From NCBI GenBank assembly GCA_020205615.1, contig CM035167.1, positions 32,617,402 to 32,681,401 of the forward strand: 64,000 bases of DNA, in the 5' to 3' direction. A program made the translations under genes and the position numbers. A model generated the notes under the pieces. It saw nothing but the letters and a program-made list of their open reading frames with translations. It made no database searches and was not told the DNA's origin. This stretch comes from Panax quinquefolius. Taxonomy: Eukaryota; Streptophyta; Magnoliopsida; Apiales; Araliaceae. Positions within the stretch are counted from its first letter, which is position 1, and every line of letters begins with the position of its first letter. Positions 1-12,589 of the stretch are shown one piece after another.

Positions 1-260
1 TCATCCCCTACCCTAGCGACATCGAATTCCTTTTCTATCTCCATAATCCAGGTTTGTGCTTCGACTGGATTCATGGACCCACGGAATTCAGGTGGTCCAA
101 CCGCCTTGAAATCCTTAAACGTTGTACCATGGTTTTGTGGTTGATTCTGCAACGCTCCTGTCAGTAGTGTCACTAATTGTTGAACGGGGTTACCGTCAAC
201 ATTGTCGTTATTAGTTCCTTCAGTGGTTCTCTGTCGTGGTGGTTGACGTCTGGGAGGCAT
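1..260 (-). CDS. Gag N-terminus, G0 (partial at window edge)
   Basis: The frame is open from the ATG at 258-260 to the window edge, about 86 codons without a stop. It starts MPPRRQ, as in the gags of G1 (MPPRRR, 19433) and G3 (49755). It contains the PPEFRGSMNPVEAQTWIME motif, the beginning of the retrotransposon Gag (capsid) domain that packages element RNA in cytoplasmic particles. The Arg-rich start and Gln-rich linker (about residues 25-50) are shared by all three copies. This is the best preserved gag start in the window. The rest lies outside. Family assignment is secure; activity cannot be judged. Confidence 0.85.
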   Translation of the reverse strand, partial: MPPRRQPPRQRTTEGTNNDNVDGNPVQQLVTLLTGALQNQPQNHGTTFKDFKAVGPPEFRGSMNPVEAQTWIMEIEKEFDVARVGD

Positions 261-545
261 TTTCTGTTAAAATACATTCATTAGATTATTATTCAACTCT
301 TTTTAAGTAATTTCTACTTAACTTGTCTCCAAAAAGAATTAACCACATAACACATAACACTTTTAATAAAGTAACAACTTTTATTTATTCATAACCTTTT
401 TGATACATAAAACAATAACATCACTGCTATCTACATTACTTTCCTGAACTACAAAAGTTTCAGGACAACATCATAGTCATATCCCATAGGTTGCACAACA
501 CTTGGGATTTACAATTTATTTAACCTTTCACTCATCGTACAACAA

Positions 546-1288
546 CTACGATGTTCTATTAAGATACTTCTTAGCCCGATCACGTTCTTCCTCCATGACC
601 CGAAACATTGTTCTGCAATCTAATACGTATGATGGCAGGGTCTCGAACTGAATCGGATATCCCATGACCCGGTCTTGAGCTCGATTAATTGCAGTGTTAA
701 ATACTTTATCCATCTCTTCCATCTTCATCCTCTTTGCTTGTGTGTCTCTTGTCGCTTAATCGGTTCGTTGAAAAGCTTCCTCGTAAGCGTCTTGACTCTT
801 GCCCTCTTAGCGCCTTCTTCTCTCGGCTTGTTCTTGCTTCGGCGACCACTCGATCATCATTGTTCTTTCTCTCCTTCACCTGCATTTAGTTTCTCCTCGA
901 CATTTGTCAGTCGTTCTTCACGATCCTGGATCTCGCCGTCTTTTTGTGTCATTGCAGTTTGTTGTTCAGCTACTATCTCCTACAACTCCTCAACTGTATT
1001 TTGAAGTTCCACGTTACGGTCATAGACTTCATCATACATACGAGCAGCCATCGAGGTTAATGGAGTCTCCTCCTCGTCCTCGTCATCCTCATCCTCCTGT
1101 GGCAACTCAACGGGATCCCCCTCGTCCGTCTCCACATCGTCATCCTCATCTTCAACTACTGTGACCAACGAGGCTGACTCCCGTGGCAGTAGTTGTTCCC
1201 AAACTACCTGAATGTCGCGAGACTCCTCCTCAATAGGCATTTGAGGTCCCTCCTCCCTAGCCTGACTGGATTCTCCAACATTAGTCAT
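546..1288 (-). pseudogene. ORF0 upstream of gag, G0 copy (acidic coiled-coil protein, unknown function)
   Basis: Starts at the ATG at 1288, about 190 nt inside the primer site, and ends at 546, about 285 nt before gag. The N-terminal 100 residues are strongly acidic (runs of D and E around 40-80). They are followed by RMYDEVYDRNVELQ and a Glu/Lys/Gln-rich heptad-like stretch that looks like a coiled coil. The C-terminus carries NRAQDRVMGYPIQFETLP, then a conserved D-R/C-x2-M-x-R-x-MEEER end. A TAG after VEEL at about 980 and a double TGA plus frame change near 850 break it. The same protein can be recognised in G1 and G3. I do not recognise a named domain. It is not Gag, protease or pol. Confidence 0.75.
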
Positions 1289-1479
1289 CTTGACAACAAA
1301 GTTTTAAAGTTTTAATTATTAATCATTTCTACTCGACACTCATGAGTACATAAACTATAAACACATAAGCACATAAGTGTTTTATTACTTCTTCCTTAAA
1401 ACTCAATAAGAGTTATCTCCACTATCTTTTCAAAGGTTACTTCCTAAGGCTTTTCCCCGCCTAAGGTTCATAACCTAAA

Positions 1480-1494
1480 GCTTTGATACCAACT
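1480..1494 (-). promoter_or_regulatory. Primer-binding site, G0
   Basis: Minus strand reads AGTTGGTATCAAAGC directly after the LTR end GGTGTCACA. It is close to the plant initiator-Met tRNA primer site TGGTATCAGAGC, with one base changed or missing. It marks the start of minus-strand DNA synthesis and fixes the LTR boundary. Confidence 0.8.
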
Positions 1495-3415
1495 TGTGAC
1501 ACCCCCAAATCCTGGTACTTCATTTCCTCAAGATTTGGTGTTCACTTAATCAAAACATTCATTTCTAACTACCCAATCATAATAAAATTGAATAATGAAA
1601 ACCTGCCCATACAGGATTAAACTTAAATACAAAAAGATCTCCCAGGTTATCTAACCTTTAGTTACAAACATTCATATGTGGAAATTAAATAAACTCCATT
1701 ACAATCTTTAAACCAAAGTCTAATAATAACACTATTAAAACTATTACAAGTCTTTAGTATTTGGTCATCTTTCCTTTTCCCTTACTGGTGCTAGGTATGT
1801 CACCCTTTTCAGCTTTAACTGTAAGAATTTTTACAAGTAAGAGTGAGTAAACAAGGCCCACTTGGAATAACAACAAGTAATTCTTTAAACTTTTACATCA
1901 ATTGTCAATACTAGGCTCAATAGAACTGAACAATGTGTTCTATTAACTTTCTAAAAATTATAACATTCATCGAGGGTCTAATGACCATGAATCATGTCCA
2001 TGAGTTATAAGTAATCTTTCAACTTTAACTTTAATAGTCATAAGACTATAAGGACTCCCACGAACTTAGGGGATCAACCCTTCGTACAATGTATTGTGCA
2101 CAACAATTTTAACGCTAAGCGTAAACCTCTAATAAAAGATTTGTTCATCTCAGTATTTAGAATACAAGTCCGCACCAAAGTGAGTTTGGTTTGGATACAT
2201 TATAGGGTAATTTAGAATTCAACGGTCATCAACTAAGGATTAGTTGAATACAAAAGAAATAACTGTATGCTATGGAATAATCATAATTGAATCGATATTT
2301 GTAAATTAATATCATGCTTTAGGAATAATCTAATAGCATAAACATTGAATAATCATAACATAATTTGCTTCGAATAATATTAAGTCAAAGTTATTGATAA
2401 TTGGATACCAAGCATGCATAATGAATAGTAATTTGAACGATAAAGTTGTTCAACACTAGAATATGAAAATATAGTTATTTGAATGCTAAATAACAAGTTA
2501 CATATAAAAGAAACTTGATCAATACTAAATATACGATTTAGAATACTTGCATCCCTATGAACAATTAGATACAACAACTTTCTCAATAATAAACCATCTA
2601 GCTCTACTAAAGTGTAGAGTTAGCCACTTGTATAATTGAATTTGAATTAAAAATAATAATGTACTCAACGAAATTGAACTTGCACAATAAAGTTTTAGAG
2701 TTAGAAAACTTGCATAAACAACTAACTCAATGAAAGTATGGAGTTAGAAAACTTGCTCAAAAGAGTTTAAATATTCGCACAATTATAAAAGTAGAGTTAG
2801 AGAACTTGCCTTTAGCACAAGCTAACCCTTACCACTTGAATCTCAATACCCTATTGTAAAGACTCAGATCACATGAAACTTAGATCTTTGGGCAGCATAT
2901 GGGCGCTTAAAGTCCGTAACTCGGCTGACCAAGCTCGGCAACAGCATGAACAGAAAGCCAAATTGGCCTACAAGCTCCAATCTAATAAGCTAATTAACAA
3001 GTAATTCATACAGAGACTTCATGTAAACATATTGTAAAGACTCCTAACATGATTCTACCCATAAAATAACATAAACATCAATTTACAACACCCAATTTCA
3101 TTGGTTTTGATAAAAACTCCATTTTTGACATTTTTAATGAAAATCAACATTGTGATTTTATTTTTGATCAAAACAGTAAATTCAAACTACCATGGTTATG
3201 ATTATACATACTCTATCAAATTCAATAGTCAATTTATATATATTAACAACTAATCAACCTTAAATTCATTTTAAACTAAGCCATACTCATATATTTTCAT
3301 ATAAACACACCGTAATATGGTTTTCTTCACAAATTACATACATACATGACCTAATTTCTCTATAATCATATATTAACTCATGAATTAACCTTTTACAAAC
3401 AATTATCATACATAG

Positions 3416-3469
<54 letters not shown>

Positions 3470-4411
3470 ACCATTCATATTTTTAAAATTATTTTACAGA
3501 GACTTTTTGGAAGAGGAAAACTAAACTTTAAAATAAAATAAGAGGATTAATATCCTACCTTTGATCTAAGAAGATGATGGCTATCCTTTTTATTATCAAG
3601 CTTCTTATCCCCAATTCCTTTCTCAAAAACCTGTTAGAAATCACTCACTTTCTCTCTAGAGGTTTCTCAATTTTCTCTGTATTCTTCTTCTTTTTCTTAT
3701 CTCCCTTTTCTTCAACTGAGTCTTTCTTTTCTCTTTTAACATACGTAGAATAATATAACGTATATAGTAATAATATATATTAATGATATAATATAAATAT
3801 AGATATAACTTATATCAGTTATGTGAGTTTTTGAAAATCAAAAGCCAAAAGGCTTGTTTGGCTAACCACTAAAAAATAATCAATTAATCCTTATGCCTTG
3901 TTTGGAAAAACACTATTAGAATAAAGACTTAATAGACATTAGGCCTTGTTTGGTAAAACCGAATTAAACTCCTTTAATTTATTTTAATAACTCCTTTATA
4001 GCAAGGTTATTTGTCACACTTCTAATAAATTATATAATCAATTTAATCAATTCAAATGCTAATCTATTAAATTACTTTAACACATAAGTCACAACCACAT
4101 AATTATAATTTCATTTATAATTATAAATTTATTTAACCAACTAACACCTTATTTTATTTACAAATTCTAATTAAAATATTATAATTCATTTAATCATTAT
4201 TAGCTCTCTAACTTAATTATTAAATTAAATTAGTATATAATCTCATAATAATTAATTTTCTTAGCACCTTAATTATTTATTCAACAAACAATTAACTAAA
4301 CCACATCAACTCAAATTGAACAATTATTTATTCAATAATAACATATCCCTTAAATACTTATATAAATCAATAAATATTTAATATTATAATTTAAAATTCT
4401 GGAATGTTACA
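1495..4411 (-). repeat. LTR of G0 (about 2.9 kb)
   Basis: Minus strand begins TGTAACATTCCAG next to a polypurine tract and ends GGGTGTCACA next to the primer site. The terminal GGTGTCACA and surrounding text recur at the ends of the G1, G2 and G3 LTRs. The LTR is very AT-rich, contains a long TA array, and holds no coding sequence. Confidence 0.85.
3417..3467. repeat. (TA)n microsatellite
   Basis: About 25 uninterrupted TA units inside the G0 LTR. Confidence 0.95.
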
Positions 4412-4424
4412 TAATTCCCTCCTT
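4412..4424 (-). promoter_or_regulatory. Polypurine tract next to the G0 LTR
   Basis: Minus strand AAGGAGGGAATTA immediately precedes the TGTAAC LTR start. The adjoining CAGAATCATTGT text matches sequence beside the polypurine tracts of G1 and G2. Confidence 0.75.
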
Positions 4425-4455
4425 ACAATGATTCTGTCCTCAGAATCACAACTCA

Positions 4456-5819
4456 AACAATACATTCATTACAGGATCTATGACTGACGATTCAAAGGTG
4501 CATAAACAAGCCTCGCTAAGCGGTGTTGCTTATATATTACTTAGCAATTTCGGTTCTTCGCAGTCATCGCGTAACACGTAACATGGCCAATTTAGGCCAA
4601 AATTTCACACAAACAACGAATACAATTTCACCCACATGTTCTGAACTTAACAGAAACATTATATAACATTCTTAGCATGCTTTTAACAACTTAAGTCACA
4701 TAAACAACAAGATTTAAAGCCACAATTTAGATGTTTTTTGTGAAAAACTCTATTTTTGACATTCTTAACAAAATCAATTACTACGAACTTGTTTTTCAAC
4801 CAAATCAGTACATACAAGTTTCGTTCTTTTCAATTTTACATATATAAACGTAATCATCAATCAATTTACCGATTAATAAGCAATTTGAACACAAATTTTT
4901 GTACTTTCAAGTCATATTCATATATTTTTCTCTATAACTATAAAACTTTCATTAAACACAACTACATGGATTTGATTACTCTAAAATATATATAATTCAG
5001 ATATAAATGAACTATACATGTTAATAAACATCTAATATCAAGTTTTTAACAAATAACTCATGAATTTAAATTATCAGAGAACTTAATATACGTTCATGAA
5101 GAAAACTTAAAAACATAAATTTAAAACTAGGATTAAAAAATTACCCTTGCTAAATCTGTTAAGATACACAATGATGATGGAATGCTCCTCTTAATTCCCT
5201 AATTCTCCTTCTTCAATCTCAATTTCCCTCAAAATTTCTCTATTTTCTCTCTGAGTTTCTCTCAGACTTGCAAAATAAATGAACTGACAAATACGTATTT
5301 TAAAAACAATCGGTGCGTACATGGGTAGCGGTTAAGCGCAGTATGGCCTTAACTGCTCCCATGTCCTCAAGGCCATGTTTGGTTGCTCATTAAATTTTCT
5401 TTTTAATTTATTTTAATTAACTTATTTATTATATAGTTTATTTGTCACACTTTTAATTAATCAAATAATATTAGTTAACTCAATTAAATAAAAGGTAATA
5501 TTAACCATTAAATCACATCATCACATACTTAAAATTTCCTTTTATTATTTATCAAATAAATAAACCTCTAATTCATTATTAAATTAATTAGAACAACATT
5601 AAAATTATTTGACAACTCATTTAATTTAATTATCTCAATTAAATTCTCACTTTGATTAATAAAATTATTCCACATTAATTTAATTAATGTGACACACTTA
5701 ATTAAATTAATCTACCATAATTTTTAAAAAAATTATTTAACTCAATAAATAAATCAACACAATATTTATTTCATTCAATAAATATTTAAAAATTAATTAC
5801 AAAAGTCTCGTTCGTCACA
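4456..5819 (-). repeat. Truncated 3' LTR of G1
   Basis: Aligns with 29020-30358, the beginning of the intact G1 LTR, including the shared GGCCAATTTAGGCC block and the TGTGACGAACGAGAC terminus at 5819. About 1.7 kb of the LTR 3' part is missing. The left break is near 4456, where G0 polypurine-side sequence begins. Confidence 0.8.
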
Positions 5820-5832
5820 TCTTTCCCCTCTT
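5820..5832 (-). promoter_or_regulatory. Polypurine tract of G1
   Basis: Minus strand AAGAGGGGAAAGA directly before the TGTGAC LTR start. Confidence 0.8.
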
Positions 5833-5939
5833 AAAAGGATTATATCCCCAGAATCATGATTCACTTAATTGTAGTCGTTACATTCTCTCCTTTACAAAGA
5901 TTATGTCCCTAGAATCACTACACATATATTAAGCAAATA

Positions 5940-6300
5940 AATGAGGATAATTTTTTATCATTTATTCTTCGAGTTCCCACGTAGCTTCTTCCGCGTTGTG
6001 GTTCTCCAGATTACCTTAATAGAAGGTATTATTTTTTTTCATAGTACTTGTTCCTTCATGTCGACTATCTGAACATTAACTTTTACATAGGACAAATCTT
6101 TCTCAAATTACAGGAGTTCATATTTTATGACGTGCTTGTAATCGGGCTTATATGATCGTAACACAGAAACATGGAAAATATAATGAATATGCTCTAATGC
6201 CGGAGGTAAGGCTACCTCACACGCGACTTCTATAATTCTTCGCAAAACTTTAAAGGGTCCAATGAACCTTGGGCTCAATTTTCCCTTCTTACCAAATTGG
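5940..6300 (-). pseudogene. Integrase C-terminus and chromodomain, G1
   Basis: Minus-strand translation gives [17 protein letters not shown], the GPY/F module of chromovirus integrases, then [10 protein letters not shown] and [16 protein letters not shown]. It ends in a degenerate chromodomain with KVIW followed by a WE-type region. The domain is thought to guide integration to heterochromatin. Frameshifts and a stop occur after KYELL. It ends abruptly at 6300, where the copia element C1 starts. About 290 bp of integrase, judged against the G2 copy, is missing at this junction. Confidence 0.8.
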
Positions 6301-8194
6301 TGTTAGGTTTGTAATATTCATGAACGCAATCAAATTGCACAAAATAAGCGAAAACGTGTAAAAATCAGAGTTTAAAAATTTACAAACCATATACCCGGAT
6401 CACCCTTTTATGCATAATTATTAATTAAACGAAAAGATATGAATAAGAATCATACCCTTGAAGATCCAAGCTTCCTCAAGTACAAGTTCACCTCCAATCC
6501 CTTTTAGCGTTCAACTTGAATCCACCGGGTTTGGTTCCTTCCTTTGATCAACGTTAGCCACCCAAGTGTTTGGCCTCTTGAGGTGATCCACCAAGGAAGA
6601 AGAAGAAGATTCAAGAAGATGGGTATTTGGCAAAACCCTAGTTTTTCTATCTCTCATAGAAAAGGGTGTGTACTCTCCAACTATTGGAATTACGTATCCT
6701 ATGAATAACGTCAACAACCACCTCATCCATAATAAGACTCCTCTTATTTTATAGATGTAGGCAACCCTCCTTAACAATTAAGAAATTGGATTTTATTTTA
6801 ATTAATTAAATTCCTTTAATTAATTAGGCTCCCTAATCTTATTAGGGATAATTAATTAAACTCTTTTAATTAATTTGCCTCCTAATCCTATTAGGATATT
6901 TGAGAGTACTTTTATTAATTAATTCCCAAACTCCTTTAGGAATTAAATAATAATAATTGTAATAATAATAATAAGACTCCTCTTATTAATTTATATTTAA
7001 TATTTCAAAATATTAAATAATAAATATTAAGTTATTTAATTTATTCTATCACCATAGATTAAATTAAATATACTTAACTTATTATTACGATTATGTCATT
7101 AACTTCTTAAATAATTATTCTTTCTTTTTATGGTGTGACCCTTTAGGTTCTCTATATTAAACCTAGGTTGTGAATAAATCAATTAGAACAATTCTAATCT
7201 TATTTAAATAAATAAATTAAACTAATAATTTATTTAAATAAATAATATTTATTCTACAATAAGGATAAGCCTCTCCTAGCGATCAACGACTTTCCAAATA
7301 ATATAGATTTCAACATTAATCATAAAAGAACCTTTGAGTAAATAGTTACCATACAATTCAATCCTTCCACCATACAATGTCCCAATTAAATATAAGACAT
7401 GGAATTCTCTGTCAAGTCTTATTTTATTTAATTATATGTATTTCGACTCTTAAATGCACAACTCCAAATAATGCAAATTAGAAACTCCTTTCTAATTTCA
7501 TTCTGCCTTGGCCAAGGACTATTGGGTTGTCATTTATCGAATCACATAGGACATTTCTCTTCTTTTACTAGAAGTGGTAGATTCTTTATTGATCATACAT
7601 TATCTCCATGTACAACTTATTATACCCAAGCATACCCTTTGATATACCCTAAGGGTCTTAAGGAATAAGTCAAAGTATAACTCATCATACACAAGATACT
7701 ATGATGATCTCAAGTCCAAGGATCACTTGTACTACTATCACTACAGGAATTCCTATTGACAGAAAGTAAAACTCCATTAGGTATTCCTTAGCGAGCCAAC
7801 GTTCAAGTGAACTTATTCTCTAATAAGCACCTACATACTTGCTTTTTAGTGTCTCCACACAAATGATCATGAGATCAATCATCCTCATCCAATGAGCAAG
7901 CAACGTATGTACCAATCTATCCGGATTTACTAATCCCCAATTTAGTAATCCAACGATTGGGAACTATTTTAGTTTTAAGCTTTCTAAGAATTTAGATCTC
8001 ATTAGAATGATCATCATCATTATTCTAAAAGCATTGCTTAAAACTATAGGTTTATCACATATTATAAAATAGCATCATGTAGATAATTAAAAGCCTTTAA
8101 TAAATAAATACTTTTTATTAATAAATGAATAAGATTGTTACAAAGTATATGCTTTATCATCAAACATGATTGGCTTGTGTGCATACTACTTTCA
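6301..8194 (-). repeat. 3' LTR of C1
   Basis: Near-identical to 13698-15589, differing by scattered single bases and 1-3-base indels. Terminates TG...CA. It includes a TATA-like box (6745-6753, minus) and a 65-codon plus-strand ORF (7471-7668) identical in both LTRs. Confidence 0.93.
6745..6753 (-). promoter_or_regulatory. TATA-like box in C1 LTR
   Basis: Minus strand TATAAAATA followed by AGAGGAGTC. The other LTR has TATAAATA at the same place (14145-14152). This is the likely core promoter of the element. Confidence 0.5.
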
Positions 8195-8206
8195 ATCTCC
8201 CACTTG
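8195..8206 (-). promoter_or_regulatory. Polypurine tract of C1
   Basis: Minus strand CAAGTGGGAGAT immediately before the LTR start TGAAAG. Confidence 0.8.
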
Positions 8207-9300
8207 CACTAAAGCCAATCGTCATGGTATCTCATACTCTTCTTCTCTAAGTGACGATTATCCTGATGTTGGATAAGCTTTAGTTAATGGATATGTAATG
8301 TTGTTCTTGAGAGTTCACTATCTCTATAGTGATTTCCCATCTTTCAATGATTCCTATAATCAAATGAAAGTGCCACAACACATGTTTAGATCCAAGATGA
8401 GACTTAGGAACTATTCCTAGTTCTATAATGAACTTTTCATCCAAACAATCAACTTGCAGCTTCATTTATAGCTATATACTTTATCTTTATTACTAAACCA
8501 GCAACCTTTTGCTATTTGGAACCTTTCAAATTCACTGCACCACTATTCAAGGTAATTCTTTACCTTAAAGTGGGTTTTCTGTCGTCTTGGTCTGTCTAAA
8601 AAACTTGAGTCTGTAAAGCCCTCTAGTTTTAATTTAGACCCACCATGTATGATCACATCCTTAGTGCCGGTTAAGTACTTTAAGATGTTTTTCACTGTCT
8701 CACAGTGAACTTCTCCAGAATATGACTGATCAACATCAGGTCTCGTATATTTCATTGCATACATGATTGTCACTCATGCGATCTCTCTCTTTTCGTGAGT
8801 CTATGGGGACTATTAAGAGAGATACACTCCATGGCTCATCAACATGAGACATCTATTGAGTTTGCCATGCTAAACGACTTTAGCATCAAATGAATATACG
8901 TTCCTTGGGTTAAGTCGAGCATCCTTTTAAATCTATCTATATAGATTTGCATCCCCAATTAAGATACTCTTTCCAAATCATTCATGGAGGAATGTTTAGA
9001 CAACTTTATCTTTACTTGATTGTAGCATTAATATGTCATTCCTTATCCGTAGTATATCAACATATAATACTAGGAATGTCACATGACGCTCCCCATCGAC
9101 CCTTTTGTACACACTAGGTTCATTCTTGTTTTTGATAAAATCAAACTCTTTTGATTGTCTCATCAAAATGAATGTTCCATTTTGAGAAACTTGCTTCAAT
9201 CCATTTCTCCGAAAGTGTCTACAACTCTTACCTCATCGTATGTAAATGGATCATCATCTTCTATGATGTGTACCTCATCATCATCATCTATGATGAATCC
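8207..9300 (-). pseudogene. Copia RT (C-terminal half) and RNaseH remnants, C1
   Basis: Minus-strand pieces read KEFDFIKNKNEPSVYKRV and FLVLYVDILRIRND, then YAMKYTRPDV and VKNILKYLTGTKDVI. They end with SKHVLWHFHLIIGIIE and the PPT-proximal tail. These are the second half of the copia RT and its RNaseH. The catalytic YVDD has lost one Asp (YVD-IL, about 9050-9065) and the first half of RT, with the QMD(V)xTAFLNG region, is absent. Multiple stops and frame changes leave no usable enzyme. Confidence 0.8.
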
Positions 9301-9890
9301 ATACCTTCCGGTATCTTGAGACTATTCGATTTTACGATTTGGTTGTGGTACAATAGGTTCATCTATGTGTTCCTCTTATTTGACTTATAGTGTTTTGTGG
9401 TTCTTGAACTCTTCAAGATCTATTATCCTCCCACTAGCCCCTTCAATGATAAACACCTTTTTATCTTAGAAGGTAGCGTGTTTCATAATAAACACCTTTT
9501 GCTAAGTAGGATTATAGAACATATACCCTAAACTTACTTTAGGATGTCCCACAAATCATACTTGTCAAATCTTGTCCCAAGCTTATCCTTTGAAACCTTT
9601 TCATATAAGTTGGACAACCCCTTATCTTAACATACTTAAGATTAGGAATCCTCCCTGTCCATAACTTTTATGGAGTCTTAGGGCCAGATTTTGAGGTTAC
9701 CTTTTCAGTAGATATATGACCATTTCTAGGACATGATCCTAGAAGGATACTAGAATGTCGGTAAAATCATTATGGATCGTACCATGTCCAACAAGGTACG
9801 ATTTTTCCTTTCGAGATACATCAATCAATTATTGCATATCAAGAGGCGCCCATTATGAGAAAATCATTTGAGATGATTTAGAAACTTATT
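9301..9890 (-). pseudogene. Copia integrase C-terminal remnant and RT linker, C1
   Basis: The minus strand contains a degenerate LVGHGTIHNDFTDIL, matching LLDMVRSMMSFTDLP of the C2 integrase (33297). This is followed by the 'VGHPK...FYNPT' module and an Asp-rich linker (DDDDEVHIIEDDD). The HHCC region and the DDE core ahead of it are missing, so this is a deletion derivative and not just point-mutated. Confidence 0.65.
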
Positions 9891-10480
9891 GCACAAGTAT
9901 TTATTCCTTGATCTAATCAAAGAATCCTAATACTTTGCCAATTTGTTTCACTTTCGAATTCTTTGAACCTTTCAAATAATTCACACTTGTATTTCAACAA
10001 ATACACACATTCAACTCTTTGAATGATCATCTCTTTTCTTATACTAGTTTGTTCAATTTGTAAAATTATTTTTCACGTAAGTCAAGTATGTAAAATCCAT
10101 TAAGTAATATTCAGTTCTATACAAAACATTATTATTATATATAGAACAACAATTGTTCTTAAATATAATACCAAAGATTTCATTGTCCAACAATAAAATA
10201 TAAATAATGTTTCTAACAAGAACCGGAATACAATAACAACTTATTGACTTAATAGATTTGCCCGTAAGCATGCTGCTAAACTATAAGTTTCTATGGCTAA
10301 TGTAGCAACCTTTGCTTCATTTCCCACACATAGGATTACTTATATTTATTTAGCTTTCTACTACGCTTGGTCCCTTCATAAATCTATATTTATGATAACC
10401 AAAGTCGGTATCCAATACCCAAGTAGAACCTTAACTTAAAGAAAAATATTTATTTCAAATCATGAACAAATTTGTATTTG
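9891..10480 (-). pseudogene. Copia protease-region remnant, C1
   Basis: Minus strand 10271-10053 reads KSISCYCIPVLVRNIIYI followed by FKNNCCSIYNNNVLY. This resembles the segment after the copia aspartic protease (NCCxxPxxxRNIISVS, then NNCCSIYxN). The active-site D-S/T-G itself is not recognisable. AT-rich and full of stops. Confidence 0.5.
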
Positions 10481-10529
10481 TAACCGTAACTTCATTAAGC
10501 TCCTTTGGTTAGCCTCTACAAGACGCTTC

Positions 10530-11198
10530 TCGCAGTTTCTTTCCAGTGTCCAGGCTTATTGCAGTGGAAGCAAACTCCTTTGCTATCCATATCAGTTTTG
10601 TTCTTATTATCCTTTGTTTACGCCTTTCTGTTTACCTTCTTTGAATCATTTTTCTTTTCAGAAGATCCTTTGGCCCCTACCAAGAAGACATGGTCTTTCT
10701 TGGTTGGAAAGTGACCCTCAACATTTTTCAACATGTTAAGCAAATCAATGAGGTCGATATCTAGCTTGTTCATATGAAAAATTCACAACAATTGTGAAAG
10801 GAGTCCAGGGAGTGAGTCCAAGATCAAATCTTGGCTCAACTTTCCATCCATGACAAAACCCATTGTCTAATTAATCAATCAAATTGATTATGTTAAGGAC
10901 TTTTGTCTGCATTTATAGTGCCATTGGTCATTCTAGATCGGAAGAGCTCCTTAGATATCTGATATCTATCAGTCCTACTTTCCTCACCATCAACTACTTG
11001 ATGTGCAGGAATATAGTAGGAGTATCCATAGTTTCAGGCTAACGCTGAAGCTCGTTACTCATGGATGCGAGCATGATGCATTGAGCCAACTGTGCATCAT
11101 CTTGCCACTTTCTAAAAGTAGCAATCTCTTCCTCAGAGGCATTGTCTGCAACCATTGCAGGGATAGGCGTATTAAGAACATAAGATAGATTTTCAGCC
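10530..11198 (-). pseudogene. Copia Gag, C1
   Basis: Begins ATG at 11198 with MAENLSYVLNTPIPAM and then FRKWQDDAQLAQCIMLASM, typical of plant copia Gag. Further on are LILDSLPGL and a Lys-rich stretch. A CCHC zinc knuckle, CFHCNKPGHWK, lies at about 10590-10555, with the final Cys lost to a frameshift. Gag forms the particle and binds RNA. Stops interrupt it between 11000 and 10870. Confidence 0.8.
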
Positions 11199-12589
11199 AT
11201 GAGAACTTTTTTCAATTTCCTTAACCAATCCGTTTAATACGGTCCGATTAAATAACATCTAATATGCTTCACAGTGATAGTAATTTAGACATTGTAAAAT
11301 TCTGTAAATGAATTTATTCTTAACAACATTTTAGCATACATTCTTTTATTAATTACCAAAATAAATTAGGTCTTATTTTAAATTGGTATCTCCCACTATT
11401 TTCTTCAAACTATATTACCCTCAATATATATAGTTCGACAAAATCTAATTAAAGATTTGCTAGTAAGAATAAGGATCTCATTTCAAATGTATATAGCCTT
11501 GTGTGTGCACAACAAACTATATATAAATAAATAGGTAGACAACTCTTGTCAATTACATCAACTATGTAACTCCTTGTATTTTGCCTCTTAGATTATTTTG
11601 ATCAAGTGGTGGCACATCCGAATCAAAATTATCCAAGTTAAGTCCAACCTAGCACTCCATATATTCAAAAAAGAAAAATATCGTCCTTGTGGTGACACAA
11701 CAAAACAATACTGTTCAATTTTCTTTATAAGCATCAAATGTGATAAATTAACATCTTAAATATTTAATACTTGCCTTGTGGTGACACAACAAACTCATAT
11801 TAAATATTTAATACTCTATTAATTTTATCATGCTAGAAGGCTGGACGTTCGATATTCCAAATATCTTTGAACGCTTAGGACTTAATATAAAAAATTTGAG
11901 GGTTTGTTATTAAAATATCTCATCTTGTTTTAGCAGCATGCATACATATATATATATAAAATACGCGTATATATTAATGAACATGCGAAGCATGTTTGCA
12001 TAATAATATATATATATATATATATAGTATATAGTATATGCACATATAGAATACTATATTCTACCGGATTGATTATGGACTTTTATTCTAGTTTGGTTCA
12101 CTAGAGCCACCAAGTGAACCAAAAGGTCAAACCCTAGGGTCCAAGAATTAATATTTAAATATAACTATTACATTTAAACTGGGCTCCATTACAAACGGGT
12201 CTTCAAGCGCTCCTTGTTCCTTGATCTCCAATTCTTCAAAATAATTCTAACTATTCCTATTACAAAACTATTTAAAATAAATAGAAACCTTGATCGTTGA
12301 TCAAGAGGAAGTACATGGAGAGGAGATAGAATTTACATTAAGAAAAATTAGAGAAGACGAGAATGCACTTGAAACCCCATTTAATAAAAACCCATACATT
12401 CATGCATCCAACTAAAATAAAATCCAATCACATTGGTCAATAGTCCATAATCAATCCCATTTATTATCATACACATCACCATATGTATCAATAAATAACA
12501 TTCATCTCATGAATAATAAACATTCATATATATATATATATTGATATCATTTAGTTAATGGGCAAATTTAGTTAGTATAAAAATCTAAT

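Larger units (their letters stand above)
1..4455 (-). mobile_element. G0: Ty3/gypsy chromovirus, partial, with LTR flanked by both 5' and 3' internal sequence
   Basis: Read on the minus strand, the order is polypurine tract, LTR, tRNA primer site, ORF0, gag, and then the window edge. The gag and ORF0 match those of G1 and G3 in this window, so it belongs to the same family. A single LTR with a polypurine tract on one side and a primer site on the other cannot come from one simple element. It points to a tandem or recombinant arrangement (internal-LTR-internal). The right junction, near 4456, passes straight into a truncated LTR of G1. Confidence 0.8.

Noticed and set aside
1480..1494. tRNA-like matches (here and at 13684, 48471, 53159)
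   Set aside because: Only 12-15 bases matching the 3' end of initiator-Met tRNA, placed at LTR edges. They are primer sites, not tRNA genes.
6511..6777. 88-codon minus-strand ORF in the left C1 LTR
   Set aside because: Not open in the other LTR because of indels; it is LTR leader sequence, not a protein.
7471..7668. 65-codon plus-strand ORF, identical at 14866-15063
   Set aside because: It lies in both C1 LTRs, antisense to the element, and is identical only because the LTRs are. No domain or start context supports a gene.
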